Shown here in pieces: positions 17,871-26,468 of a stretch of DNA of 64,000 nucleotides. Source of the DNA: a virus. Each line of letters begins with the position of its first letter. Position 1 is the stretch's first letter. A program made the translations under genes and the position numbers. The notes beneath the pieces are model-generated. The model made no database searches. It was not told the DNA's origin and saw nothing but the letters and a program-made list of their open reading frames with translations. The stretch lies in the IMG/VR virus record IMGVR_UViG_3300032050_000004, positions 158,070 through 222,069 of that record, one strand, 5' to 3'.

Positions 17871-18196
17871 TACAAATTGATTTTTATTGAAATTATTTTG
17901 TTTTCAGTTTTAAGTAGATCTAGATTACTAACGTTAATATTTATATCGGTATTTTTTATTTTAGTCAATTTATTTTCAAATTCCTCTTCTTCTGTTTTTA
18001 ATCTTGTTATTAATTTAATTAATATTTGTTTTTCATCATCGGTTAATTCCTGTTTTTTGTTCTTATCTCTATAAAAGGCTTTTTTTTGTTGATTAGATGA
18101 AATTAATTTTTGTATTACACAAAATTCTTTCCAAGTTAAAGAAGCATTTTCCCAAGAATATATAGCGTCTTCCCAGCTGTAACATATTGAAGCCAT
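17870..18196 (-). CDS. Hypothetical protein with SWEDA-type N-terminal repeats, 108 aa
   Basis: The N-terminus has three short imperfect repeats (YSWEDAIYSWENASLTWKEF) rich in Trp and acidic residues, followed by a long helical region (QKLISSNQQKKAFYRDKNKKQ... RLKTEEEEFENKLTKIK) and a basic tail. The W-E-D-A phrase occurs in a number of phage structural proteins; I do not know a function. Preceded by CTATTTATT 15 nt upstream, it leads a two-gene minus-strand unit beside the head genes. Confidence 0.65.
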   Translation of the reverse strand: MASICYSWEDAIYSWENASLTWKEFCVIQKLISSNQQKKAFYRDKNKKQELTDDEKQILIKLITRLKTEEEEFENKLTKIKNTDININVSNLDLLKTENKIISIKINL

Positions 18197-18211
18197 ACAA
18201 ATATTTCTTAT

Positions 18212-18220
18212 AATAAATAG
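18212..18220 (-). promoter_or_regulatory. Candidate phage promoter box CTATTTATT
   Basis: Minus-strand CTATTTATT, 15 nt before the ATG at 18196 and divergent from the identical plus-strand box at 18243. Confidence 0.5.
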
Positions 18221-18242
18221 TAATAAAATTCATTTTTTTTTA

Positions 18243-18251
18243 CTATTTATT
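18243..18251 (+). promoter_or_regulatory. Candidate phage promoter box CTATTTATT
   Basis: Plus-strand CTATTTATT, 23 nt before the ATG at 18275, with an A-rich leader between. Confidence 0.5.
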
Positions 18252-18274
18252 ATTAAATTTTAAAAAATAAAAAA

Positions 18275-18700
18275 ATGAAAATATCTAAATCTGATTTGGA
18301 ACAATTAATTAAAGAAGAAGCCATCAAAATGTTCCAAATTCAAAAACTTGAAGAAGCACAAAACAAAATTAATAATGAACTTCAATTAATTTCTGAGGGC
18401 AAAAAGAAAATGTCAGACGAAGAATTGAACGAACTTATAGCAGGTTTAAAAAGTGTTTTTGGTGCTGGGGCTAAAAAAGCTGGAGAAGCAATTGCCGGGG
18501 CTGGCGAAAAAGCAAAAGAATTAGGTGGTAAAATAGCATCTAAATATAAAGAAGGTGAGCAGACAGCAAAAATTGCTAAAATGGAAAAGCAAAGAGATGA
18601 AATAGTTGTTAAAATAAAACAATTAGCTGATCAATATAAACAATTGACTGGTAAAAGATATTCTATGATTGGACAGAAAATTTCTCCAGTTGTAGCTTAA
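18275..18700 (+). CDS. Small head/core-associated protein with capsid-targeting-like leader
   Basis: 141 aa. The N-terminus MKISKSDLEQLIKEEAIKMF is the clearest example of the shared amphipathic leader, and LISEG at about residues 38-42 is a plausible gp21-like cleavage site. The centre is an Ala/Gly/Lys-rich helix (GAGAKKAGEAIAGAGEKAKE), followed by a coiled coil and an end reading LTGKRYSMIGQKISPVVA. Flanked by its own promoter box and terminator, so an independent unit just upstream of the prohead protease. Predicted internal or core head protein, by leader and place. Confidence 0.7.
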   Translation: MKISKSDLEQLIKEEAIKMFQIQKLEEAQNKINNELQLISEGKKKMSDEELNELIAGLKSVFGAGAKKAGEAIAGAGEKAKELGGKIASKYKEGEQTAKIAKMEKQRDEIVVKIKQLADQYKQLTGKRYSMIGQKISPVVA

Positions 18701-18720
18701 TTTATATTAATCATATTTAG

Positions 18721-18754
18721 AAAGGAGATTATTCAAACTAATCTCCTTTTTTTT
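18721..18754 (+). terminator. Rho-independent terminator
   Basis: Stem AAAGGAGATTA / TAATCTCCTTT with a short loop and a run of eight T, 20 nt after the stop at 18700. Confidence 0.85.
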
Positions 18755-18829
18755 ATTTTATATTTTTTTTGTTTTTAATTAAAAATTTTTTTAATTTTAA
18801 AAAATTACAATTAAATATATGTCTAACCT

Positions 18830-19390
18830 ATGCAAAATATTGATTATGAAGAGATAATTCAGAAACAAACACGACCCGGAAAAAAAATTAAAATAAATAA
18901 TAAATTAATTGATAATAAAAATATTTCCGTTGATATTGGTACAGTAGATAATAAAAATTGCCCTAAAACTGTTTATTTAAACATTAGTTTTTGGGTAGAT
19001 ATAAAAAATAGAGAAAATAAGGATTTCGATGAAGATTTCGATAGAAATATTTCAAAAGAATTTTCAAAACATTTGAAAAGAATTTACAAAAGTGATCTAT
19101 ATGATTTTCTTACAGATAATAGATTTTTCCCTTTTTATTATGAAAATATTTACTCTTTTGATTTTCCAGAAAATTTAAATTATAATAATAAAAAGAGCTT
19201 TGTTAGTATAGAAATTCATTTACACACAATTAATAATAATATCTATTCTAAAAACTTAAGTGATTATTATACTTTGAAGAATGATATAAAAAATGACTTT
19301 TTCTACGAATTAATAACTATAGCTAACATAGTTGGTAATAGTGACTTATTAAGAGAAAAAGAAAATTTCTATATTTCTAAAAAGAAATAA
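18830..19390 (+). CDS. Hypothetical protein, 186 aa
   Basis: Very Asn/Lys/Asp/Phe-rich protein, consistent with the AT bias, with no signal peptide or TM segment. An apparent beta-rich centre (KTVYLNISFWVDIKN, KSFVSIEIHLHTINN) and acidic patches are visible. Lies between a terminator and the protease gene; its position suggests a head-related role but no family is recognised. Confidence 0.65.
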   Translation: MQNIDYEEIIQKQTRPGKKIKINNKLIDNKNISVDIGTVDNKNCPKTVYLNISFWVDIKNRENKDFDEDFDRNISKEFSKHLKRIYKSDLYDFLTDNRFFPFYYENIYSFDFPENLNYNNKKSFVSIEIHLHTINNNIYSKNLSDYYTLKNDIKNDFFYELITIANIVGNSDLLREKENFYISKKK

Positions 19391-19412
19391 AATAATTATT
19401 GTTTTTTTTGAT

Positions 19413-19421
19413 CTATTTATT
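19413..19421 (+). promoter_or_regulatory. Candidate phage promoter box CTATTTATT
   Basis: 19 nt before the protease ATG at 19441. It also argues against the longer TTG-started frame from 19399, which would overlap it. Confidence 0.5.
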
Positions 19422-19440
19422 GGTAATTAACAAATTATCA

Positions 19441-20094
19441 ATGAATAATCTCGATAATAAATATATTATTTCTGAATTTTTGGCAATCGATCCAGATGTA
19501 CAGAAAATAAATGAGGCTATTGCTAAAAATGAGCCTATAATCGTTCCATGTATTTTACAAAAAGCCAACACTCTGAACAGAAATGGTAGAGTTTATCCAT
19601 TCGATATTTTAAAAAGAGAGGTAGATAAATATCAGCAATTAGTAAAAGAGAGAAGTGCAATGGGTGAGTTGGATCACCCGGATTCTGCTGTTATTTCCCT
19701 AGCAAATGTATCTCACATTGTAACAGAAATGTCATGGAAAGGTGAGGTTTTATATGGAAAAATTCAGATCGCAGATACACCTGCAGGCGACACTGTGAAA
19801 GGTCTTTTAAAAAGTGGTATCAAATTAGGTATTTCATCTCGTGGTGTAGGTTCTGTAAAGAAAAACAGAGAAGATCAAGATGTTGTTCAGGAAGATTTTG
19901 AATTAATTGGTTTTGATATTGTTTCATCACCTTCAACACCCGGAGCTTATTTATTTAAGGAATCTAAGCAGTGGGGTATGAAAAAATTAATTGATTCTGA
20001 TACTAAATTAATTAAGACAGATGAGGTTAAAAATAAAATTAAAAACCTAAAAAATAGTTTGAGTAATTTATCTAAAGATAGTTTCTGGAACTAA
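19441..20094 (+). CDS. 21: Prohead core protease (T4 gp21-like)
   Basis: 217 aa from ATG 19441, close to the 212 aa of T4 gp21. It shows the family pattern of phage prohead serine proteases: KANTLNRNGRVYP near residue 41, GELDHP with the probable catalytic His79, and GIKLGISSRGVGS with the nucleophile Ser132 or Ser133, then FDIVSSPSTPGA. It should mature the prohead by cutting scaffold, capsid protein and internal proteins at (hydrophobic)-x-E type sites. Followed by scaffold and capsid genes, as in T4. An upstream TTG start (19399) would overlap the promoter box and is not used here. Confidence 0.9.
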   Translation: MNNLDNKYIISEFLAIDPDVQKINEAIAKNEPIIVPCILQKANTLNRNGRVYPFDILKREVDKYQQLVKERSAMGELDHPDSAVISLANVSHIVTEMSWKGEVLYGKIQIADTPAGDTVKGLLKSGIKLGISSRGVGSVKKNREDQDVVQEDFELIGFDIVSSPSTPGAYLFKESKQWGMKKLIDSDTKLIKTDEVKNKIKNLKNSLSNLSKDSFWN

Positions 20095-20150
20095 TAATTA
20101 AAAAAATAAATTGAAAAAAATAAAAAAAATATAATTTATAAATTTTTTTT

Positions 20151-20159
20151 CTATTTATA
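20151..20159 (+). promoter_or_regulatory. Candidate phage promoter box CTATTTATA
   Basis: 29 nt before the scaffold ATG at 20189, following an A/T-only tract. Confidence 0.4.
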
Positions 20160-20188
20160 ACAAAATATCTATTATTTAAATAAATAAT

Positions 20189-21700
20189 ATGTTAAATAAA
20201 AACATCATAAAAGATGCATTAGCTGATGCTAAAGAAATAGAGAAGTTTGCTATTGAGCAAGCTAAAAAGTCTTTAGAAGAAGCATTGATGCCTCAAATAG
20301 AAAAGGCTATTCAAGAAAGCCTACAAGAAAATAAATCAGAACAATTTATTTCTGAAGAATCGGAAGTTAATAATATTAATGAAAATATTATAACATCTGA
20401 AAATTTAATTTCTGAAAATACAAATTCAAAAAATATACAAGAAATGTACAACGAAAAAGAAGAAACAAACGAAGAATTATATGAGGTTGAAGGTCTTTTT
20501 GAAGATGAAACTGCCCAAGAACCTGCTGAGGCTTCGTTAGAGTCTAAACTCGATGCTATGGCTGCAAAGCTTGATACATTAATAGCAGCTGCTCAAGGTA
20601 GCGAAGAAACTTCTGCCGAAGGTGAAGTTGAAGTTGTAGACGATGAAGCTGCTGCTCCCGCAGAAGCTCCTGCTGCTGCTCCAGCTGAAGCACCAGCTCC
20701 TGCAGAAGCTCCGGCTCCTGCTGCACCAGCACCAGCACCTGCTGAACAACCTACCGTTACAGAAGATACTATGTTCGAAATCGAAATGGAAGAAGATATG
20801 GAAGAAGGTCTTTTTGAAATGGAAGAAGATATGGAAGAGGGTGATAAAGTTTATGAAATAAATGTTGAGGAAGATATGGAAGAAGAAGGTTGGAATAAAG
20901 TTGAAGAAGATATGGAAGAAGGTATGTATGAAATCAATTTAGAAGAAGATATGGAAGAAGAAGGTATGTATGAAATTGAAATGGAAGAAGATATGGAAGA
21001 AGGAGAAGAAGGTGTTGATCCGAAAACAGGATTACCACTTCCTCCAAAAGAATTTGGTGGAATTAAAGGTGGAATGTTTGGAGAAGACATGGAAGAAGGA
21101 ATGTTTGAAATTGAAATGGAAGAAGACATGGAAGAAAATACCATGCAAAATTTAGTAAATACACATAGAGCAAAAGAAAGAGGTAAAAGACAACCGGGAT
21201 ATGTTTCTCCTGCATCTGTAGCTTCAATCAATGAATCTAAGAAAATAAAAGCTCAATATGAGTCTAAAGTAGACGAGCTTATAAAGGAAAACGCTAGTTT
21301 GAAAAACGTGATCAAAAATTACAAGTCGAATTTGAAAGAATTTGAAAATTCATTTGTAGAATTAAAATCACAACTTAATGAAATGCAGATTTTCAATGGA
21401 AAATTAGCTTATGCAAATAAGCTTTTGACCAAAGGAGGATTGACAAATGACGAGAAAATTAGAATAGCTGAGGAATTTGATAAGTGTGCAACTGTTGAAG
21501 ATGCAAAAAAACTTTACAACAAAATCATCAGTGAAAACACCTTCTCTTCAAAAAACAATTCTACGGATAAATTGAAATCTGTAAAGCCAAGCACGGCTGT
21601 TCAAAATCTTTCTGAAAATAAAACTGAAAAGTTATTTGAAAGTGAAGAGAGAAGAAGAATGAGAATGCTCGCTGGTATCGTAAAACCAATAAATGAATAA
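20189..21700 (+). CDS. 22: Prohead core/scaffold protein (T4 gp22-like by position) with EEDMEE repeats
   Basis: 503 aa between protease and capsid genes, the T4 gp22 place. Residues 1-60 are helical (IIKDALADAKEIEKFAIEQA). About 140-190 is an Ala/Pro/Glu linker (AEAPAPAEAPAPAAPAPAPA). About 190-320 is extremely acidic, with seven exact EEDMEE units plus a GEDMEE variant. About 350-420 is a coiled coil (KVDELIKENASLKNVIKNYK), and the end reads RRMRMLAGIVKPINE. Scaffold proteins are usually acidic, helical and proteolysed on maturation, so the call fits, but similarity to T4 gp22 itself is not visible by eye. T4 gp22 is 269 aa; the repeats explain part of the extra length. Confidence 0.8.
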   Translation: MLNKNIIKDALADAKEIEKFAIEQAKKSLEEALMPQIEKAIQESLQENKSEQFISEESEVNNINENIITSENLISENTNSKNIQEMYNEKEETNEELYEVEGLFEDETAQEPAEASLESKLDAMAAKLDTLIAAAQGSEETSAEGEVEVVDDEAAAPAEAPAAAPAEAPAPAEAPAPAAPAPAPAEQPTVTEDTMFEIEMEEDMEEGLFEMEEDMEEGDKVYEINVEEDMEEEGWNKVEEDMEEGMYEINLEEDMEEEGMYEIEMEEDMEEGEEGVDPKTGLPLPPKEFGGIKGGMFGEDMEEGMFEIEMEEDMEENTMQNLVNTHRAKERGKRQPGYVSPASVASINESKKIKAQYESKVDELIKENASLKNVIKNYKSNLKEFENSFVELKSQLNEMQIFNGKLAYANKLLTKGGLTNDEKIRIAEEFDKCATVEDAKKLYNKIISENTFSSKNNSTDKLKSVKPSTAVQNLSENKTEKLFESEERRRMRMLAGIVKPINE

Positions 21701-21716
21701 AAAAAAATAACGAAAA

Positions 21717-23336
21717 ATGTCTGAATTATTAAACAGCGGACAAGTTGGTATGACCGTATTACGCAACTTGTCTGAACAAAGAAAACAAATCGTTAAGAAC
21801 TGGGAAAACTCAGGTCTTCTCGAAGGTATTGCCGGTCAAAAAAAAGCTAACATCGCTCAATTGTTAGAGAACCAAGCATCTCACATGCTTAATGAGGTAA
21901 CTCTAGATAGTTCTGCAGGTCGTTTCGACACTGTTGCATTTCCGATGGTAAGACGTATCTTCTCAAGATTACTTGCTTCTGAAATCGTATCAGTTCAACC
22001 TCTTGCTTTACCTTCTGGTTTGTTATTCTATATGGACGCTCAAGTATCTTCTGATAAAGTAGCTCCTTATTCTATAGCAAATTCTGGTGGTGGTTCTGGT
22101 CCTACATTCCCTAACAAATCTGCTTACGAGCGTTTCTATGACAATCGTGGATATGATGCATCTTGGGGTGCTGCAACTCAGCGTGTAGGTTCTGCAATCA
22201 GCATCGGTTCTGGTTCTACTACAACTGGTTTGATTGCTACGGCTGTAACATTAAGCTCTAATTTTGATGTAACTCTTAATCAGTCTTACACTTCTTTAGT
22301 ACTTTCTGCTAATACAGCTATTGCTTACAACGGTGTGGCTTTATTTGCTGCAGGTCAAACAGGTGTTACATTCTACTCTAATTTACAGACTTATGGTGCT
22401 GAATTAGTACAGAGTAACACTCCGGGTAACGTGAACAACATCTATAACATTGTTATCGATTTACGTCCTGCTCCAACTTCTACTGCTGCTTATTCATGGG
22501 TACAATCTGGATTAACTGCAGGTGTTGGTGGTGTAGGTGCTGGTATCATCCTTACTCCGATGTTCTACACTTACAACACGATTGAGGCTAGTCCAAACAT
22601 GTCTGAATTAACTCTTCGTTTCTCTTCTGTAACTGTAAACTCAATTACAAGAAAAATGAGAGCACATTGGACACCTGAATTAGCTCAAGATTTAGAAGCA
22701 TACCACTCAATTGATGCTGAGGCTGAATTGACAGCTTTATTGTCAGAAGAAGTTGCTGCTGAAATCGATCGTGAAATCATCCGTGATCTTGTTATCGGTG
22801 CTATGTTCGAAGCTCGTTGGGATTACCAAGGCTTACGTGACAACGTAAACTTCTTCGGTACTCAGAAAGACTGGAACCAAACTCTTATCACTCGTATCAA
22901 CGAAATTTCTGCCCAGATCCACAAAGCTACCCTTCGTGGTGGTGCTAACTGGGTTATCTGTTCTGCAGAAGCTGGTGCGATCTTCGATGATCTTGAGTAC
23001 TTCCATGTAGATTCTTCTGCATCACCTGAGACTGAAAAGTATAACTTAGGTATGGAAAAAATCGGTAACTTAGGTAACCGTTATGTAGTGTACAAAGATC
23101 CTTACATGCCTGCTAACATCGTGTTGGTTGGACACAAAGGTAATACCTTCCTTGAGGCTGGTTACGTGTACGCTCCTTACATTCCTCTTCAATTAACTCA
23201 GACGATCTACGATCCGAATGACTTTACACCTCGTAAAGGTATCATGACTCGTTATGCGAAGAAGATGATCAACAACCGTTTCTATGGTGTGATCTACCTT
23301 GACAATCTTAACACTTATACTCAGGTATATAGCTAA
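21717..23336 (+). CDS. 23: Major capsid protein (T4 gp23-like)
   Basis: 539 aa, near T4 gp23 (521 aa). Residues 55-115 read MLNEVTLDSSAGRFDTVAF, MVRRIFSRLLASEIVSVQP and SGLLFYMDAQ, matching the gp23 pattern. The C-terminal part (NPNMSELTLRF-like region, SIDAEAELTALLSEEVAAEI, YVYAPYIPLQLTQT, RYAKKMI) is also typical. Cleavage after Glu60 (HMLNE) is expected by analogy with T4, which cuts after Glu65. Codons are clearly more C-ending (aac, atc, ttc, cgt) than in neighbours, as expected for the most expressed protein. Followed by a strong terminator. Confidence 0.95.
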   Translation: MSELLNSGQVGMTVLRNLSEQRKQIVKNWENSGLLEGIAGQKKANIAQLLENQASHMLNEVTLDSSAGRFDTVAFPMVRRIFSRLLASEIVSVQPLALPSGLLFYMDAQVSSDKVAPYSIANSGGGSGPTFPNKSAYERFYDNRGYDASWGAATQRVGSAISIGSGSTTTGLIATAVTLSSNFDVTLNQSYTSLVLSANTAIAYNGVALFAAGQTGVTFYSNLQTYGAELVQSNTPGNVNNIYNIVIDLRPAPTSTAAYSWVQSGLTAGVGGVGAGIILTPMFYTYNTIEASPNMSELTLRFSSVTVNSITRKMRAHWTPELAQDLEAYHSIDAEAELTALLSEEVAAEIDREIIRDLVIGAMFEARWDYQGLRDNVNFFGTQKDWNQTLITRINEISAQIHKATLRGGANWVICSAEAGAIFDDLEYFHVDSSASPETEKYNLGMEKIGNLGNRYVVYKDPYMPANIVLVGHKGNTFLEAGYVYAPYIPLQLTQTIYDPNDFTPRKGIMTRYAKKMINNRFYGVIYLDNLNTYTQVYS

Positions 23337-23356
23337 TCTTAAGATTGGTAATAATA

Positions 23357-23386
23357 GAAAAGGGCGAGATTATTCTCGCCTTTTTC
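23357..23386 (+). terminator. Rho-independent terminator after capsid gene
   Basis: Stem GGCGAG / CTCGCC with flanking A and T runs, about 20 nt after the capsid stop. Confidence 0.85.
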
Positions 23387-23406
23387 TTTTTATTTAATAT
23401 TTATAT

Positions 23407-24159
23407 ATGATGGCTTCGAATAATTTAAATAAAACAATAAAGTATTTAAAAAATAAGAAAAAAATACTTTTTTTAACCACATCGAATAGATGGGTGGACA
23501 GTCAAGAAATACCTAAATCAAGTCAATTAGCAAATCATATTGCTGAAAAAGTAGGTATGGATAAAGTAACTATTATCGATATCACAAAATTAAAGATTTA
23601 TCCTTGTGAGGGAAATGTATCTAGTGTTACAGGGAATGGTTGTGGAGCAAAAGATTCAGCTTTGAAAGATGAAAAAAAGAATCCTAGTGGCAATCATAGA
23701 TGTTGGGCAAGTATTAATAATCCTGATGATGAATTATGGAAAGTTTCTAAAAATCTTTTTGAGTCAGATGTAGTTGTTTTTTTCTCTTCCTCAAGGTGGG
23801 GTCAAACAAATGCTTATTATCAAAAATTAATTGAAAGACTTACTTGGATAGAAAATATTCACGCTGCTTTTGAAGAAAAGAATTTAGTTGAAAATATTGA
23901 AGCTGGTTTTATAACTGTAGGTCATAATTGGAGAGCAAAAGAGATTATAGAAGTTCAAAAAGATGTTTTAAAATTTTTTGGCTTTAAAACACCAAATGAA
24001 CTTTTTTGGGGTTATCAATATACAATGGATGCTAATGATGAAACAGCCGAGTCTTACAGAAAAACTATTCCAGCTTTCGAAAAATTATATGGTTTTATTC
24101 TTAATAAAACTGCCATACACGAAATAAAATTATCTATAAAGAAATTACTAAAATTTTAA
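23407..24159 (+). CDS. NAD(P)H-dependent FMN reductase-like flavoprotein
   Basis: 250 aa with a flavodoxin-like fold: first strand KKILFLTTSNRW, second part KVTIIDITKLKIYPCEG, a Cys-containing region with GNGCGAKDS and HRCWAS, then DVVVFFSSSRWGQTNAYYQKLIERL, the usual flavin-loop and helix of the NADPH-dependent FMN reductase/oxidoreductase family, and GFITVGHNW. It likely transfers electrons from NAD(P)H to flavin or a quinone-like acceptor in the cytoplasm. A metabolic gene right after the capsid terminator is unusual. ATGATG start; either Met may be used. Confidence 0.75.
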   Translation: MMASNNLNKTIKYLKNKKKILFLTTSNRWVDSQEIPKSSQLANHIAEKVGMDKVTIIDITKLKIYPCEGNVSSVTGNGCGAKDSALKDEKKNPSGNHRCWASINNPDDELWKVSKNLFESDVVVFFSSSRWGQTNAYYQKLIERLTWIENIHAAFEEKNLVENIEAGFITVGHNWRAKEIIEVQKDVLKFFGFKTPNELFWGYQYTMDANDETAESYRKTIPAFEKLYGFILNKTAIHEIKLSIKKLLKF

Positions 24160-24164
24160 TTGCA

Positions 24165-25166
24165 ATGGACAGAATTAATTTAAAGGAATTAGATTTTTTA
24201 ATTAAAAATCATTTAGACCAACTAAATGAAGCTTTAATTGCTGGTGAAAATATTGATTCTGGGGATTTTATCGTAAAAAACTCAGAAAAAGATAAATTAA
24301 CTGGTGAATTATCTAATGATCTTAAATACCTTTTTAAAATAACAGAATTTACAAAGTCTGGAAAAGCTTTAGTTATTAAACCGGATCAATTACAGAAATG
24401 GAGAAATTCAACTAATGTGGATAGATCTTTAATGTCTAAAGAAGTAAATCTTAATGATTATGATGTTGTAAATGTAGAAGATGAATATTTAAATTTTCCA
24501 GAATCATTACTAGATGAAGGAAAGGTAAAATCTTCCAAAACTAAATCAGGAAGAAAAGTACCCGGAAAATATCTTACAAAAGATAAAGCTGCAATGAAAG
24601 GTGAAATTGAAAGAGTTTCTAAATTAAAATCTGATGACCCTTCTGCATATGGAAAATGGGAAGCAGATTATAAAGCAAGAAATACAAAATCAGGCAAACC
24701 TCATAAAACAAAAAAAAGTGCTGCTACTATAGCTTATGAGAAAAAGTTTGGTAAAAAAAATGAAAACATAGATATGAAAAACGAATTAATAACTGAAGAT
24801 ATTGACAAAGCTTTGGCAAATAAAGCAAAAGCATCAGGAATCTCTAAGTCTATTTTAAAAAGAGTATATTCGAAAGGAGCAGCTGCTTGGAAAAGTGGAC
24901 ATCGTCCCGGTGTTTCTCAACAACAATGGGCTATGGGTCGCGTAAATTCATTTATCACTGGAAGTGGTGGTGCAAGAAAAGCTGATGCAGACCTTTGGGC
25001 AAAAGCCAAAAAATCCAAGAAAAGAAAAAATGAGAATCTTGAAGAGGAATTGTTAAGAAGAAAAATACGAGAAATTATAAGCGAAGAATATTTCACCAAA
25101 GAAGAATTGGATGAATTATATCCTATGTTAGTAGGTGAGGACGAAATTAATAATGAAGAGGAATAA
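24165..25166 (+). CDS. Multidomain protein with DUF5872-like and DUF5824-like regions and terminal targeting motifs
   Basis: 333 aa. The N-terminus (LKELDFLIKNHLDQLNEAL) and the C-terminal LLRRKIREIISEE both resemble the shared amphipathic motif. Residues about 125-200 (KSGRKVPGKYLTKDKAAMKG... YGKWEADYKARN, AYEKKFGKK) resemble a short basic family I know as DUF5872. Residues about 220-285 (KAKASGISKSILKRVYSKGA, SGHRPGVSQQQWAMGRVNSF) resemble DUF5824, found in T4-like and marine phages. LITED near residue 208 could be a prohead protease site. Probably virion-associated; biochemical role unknown. Confidence 0.7.
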   Translation: MDRINLKELDFLIKNHLDQLNEALIAGENIDSGDFIVKNSEKDKLTGELSNDLKYLFKITEFTKSGKALVIKPDQLQKWRNSTNVDRSLMSKEVNLNDYDVVNVEDEYLNFPESLLDEGKVKSSKTKSGRKVPGKYLTKDKAAMKGEIERVSKLKSDDPSAYGKWEADYKARNTKSGKPHKTKKSAATIAYEKKFGKKNENIDMKNELITEDIDKALANKAKASGISKSILKRVYSKGAAAWKSGHRPGVSQQQWAMGRVNSFITGSGGARKADADLWAKAKKSKKRKNENLEEELLRRKIREIISEEYFTKEELDELYPMLVGEDEINNEEE

Positions 25167-25202
25167 TAAAATATTCTTTATTATTATTACGATATTCTCT
25201 TA

Positions 25203-25565
25203 TTAAATTGGTACTCCAATTTTTCTAAATGACTCTACAAAATCTTCTGAAAGTTCTATCTCAATATCGTTTATGACCTGATTTAACCAAAATTCAATAC
25301 TTTCTTTAATTGTATTTTTTATCTCAGAAAGTATTATGTTATCAGTTTTTGATAAATTATTCCAAGGTATTGAACCATATGGTGTTATTACATAAACGTC
25401 AGAATAATCTCCAACTAAAGAGCTAGGATATGTTCCACCATGTAATCTACCTTCTCCTGTAGATCCCTCCATTGCATCCCTAGCTATTCGAGCGAATATA
25501 GCAGATAATAATTCTATTTTCTTTTTTTCAGAAATATCTGATTTTTTAAATCTATTTTTTTTCAT
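25203..25565 (-). CDS. Hypothetical protein, 120 aa
   Basis: Basic N-terminus (MKKNRFKKSDISEKKK), then a globular part with GSTGEGRLHGGTYPSSLVGDYSDVYVITPYGSIPW and an amphipathic C-terminus. No signal peptide. The Gly-rich centre is well structured, and may be a conserved phage family, but I do not recognise it. TTTATTTATT immediately precedes the ATG. Confidence 0.65.
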   Translation of the reverse strand: MKKNRFKKSDISEKKKIELLSAIFARIARDAMEGSTGEGRLHGGTYPSSLVGDYSDVYVITPYGSIPWNNLSKTDNIILSEIKNTIKESIEFWLNQVINDIEIELSEDFVESFRKIGVPI

Positions 25566-25575
25566 AATAAATAAA

Positions 25576-25971
25576 TTATTTAATTGCTAGACACATTGTT
25601 AAACCTTCTCTTTTTACTGAAACAAATAAATTTTTATTTATTCCATTGACACTAGTCAACACAAGTCCTGTTGCTAGTATTGTCATGACTCCACCAATAC
25701 CGTATATAGTAGTGTTATTCATATAATACTCGTGTTTTACAGCTTGTTGACCTATAACAAGACCACCTACCAATAATCCAGTATACATCATCGTTTTAGC
25801 GAAACGATTATTCTTTTTTTCTTTATACCTTCCTGACTTATATTCATCTTCATAAAGCTGAAGTGAATTCAAATCATTTTTACTTAGGTTATAAGTAGAC
25901 ATCAAATCTTGTGCTCTCGTTTCTGACTTTGTAATAACAATAATCAGTAGAATAAATAATATCTTTTTCAT
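25576..25971 (-). CDS. Exported/membrane protein, 131 aa
   Basis: N-terminal signal peptide (MKKILFILLIIVITKSETRAQ), then a soluble stretch and two hydrophobic segments (about 65-82 and 90-110), ending in KREGLTMCLAIK. Typical of small envelope proteins of Bacteroidetes (first-residue Gln after cleavage, KSGRYKEKK loop). First of four adjacent minus-strand envelope genes with close spacing. Likely alters the host envelope; function unknown. Confidence 0.65.
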   Translation of the reverse strand: MKKILFILLIIVITKSETRAQDLMSTYNLSKNDLNSLQLYEDEYKSGRYKEKKNNRFAKTMMYTGLLVGGLVIGQQAVKHEYYMNNTTIYGIGGVMTILATGLVLTSVNGINKNLFVSVKREGLTMCLAIK

Positions 25972-25977
25972 GATATG

Positions 25978-26388
25978 TTATTTTACAATTTTTAAATTAT
26001 CAAGAACTATTTTTGCAGAATCATTTTCAACTACAGTCTTCATACGAACAACCTTATTTGTTGCCATAATATTAGCATTGTATGAAAGGATATAATACTT
26101 ACCATCCGTAGTCTTATTTATAATTTTTATTTTATATCCAAAATCACAGTTCTGGTAGTAATCTAAAATATTATCTTTTCCATATTTTTTAATAGATTCC
26201 TGAGAAGTAAATTTTAACATTTCATCATACCTACCAAGTCTGTATAATGTCTGGAAAAACTGTCCAAAATTAGTTCCCATCATAAATGAGGGGTTGGAAA
26301 ATGGTTTATTAGAATCAACTGAACTTTGAGCGTTTGTTTGAGTCGATCCGACAAAAATTATGAACAATATAATAATAGTGCGTTTCAT
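25978..26388 (-). CDS. Exported periplasmic protein, NTF2-like
   Basis: 136 aa with a signal peptide ending TQTNAQ. The mature part (FFQTLYRLGRYDEMLKFTSQ, YYQNCDFGYKIKIINK, YYILSYNANIMATNKVVRMK) has the length and helix-then-sheet order of small NTF2/SnoaL-like proteins. Predicted periplasmic. Lies 6 nt from the next gene on the same strand. Confidence 0.6.
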   Translation of the reverse strand: MKRTIIILFIIFVGSTQTNAQSSVDSNKPFSNPSFMMGTNFGQFFQTLYRLGRYDEMLKFTSQESIKKYGKDNILDYYQNCDFGYKIKIINKTTDGKYYILSYNANIMATNKVVRMKTVVENDSAKIVLDNLKIVK

Positions 26389-26468
26389 CGTTTTTTCTAA
26401 TTTAAACGCACTTTTTAAACGGAAAGTTACATATTTTTATGTATTTTATTGATTATCAATAAGTTACA

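Noticed and set aside
19399-19440. TTG-started extension of the prohead protease (hydrophobic N-terminus)
   Set aside because: The CTATTTATT box at 19413-19421 lies inside it and the ATG at 19441 gives the usual gp21 length.
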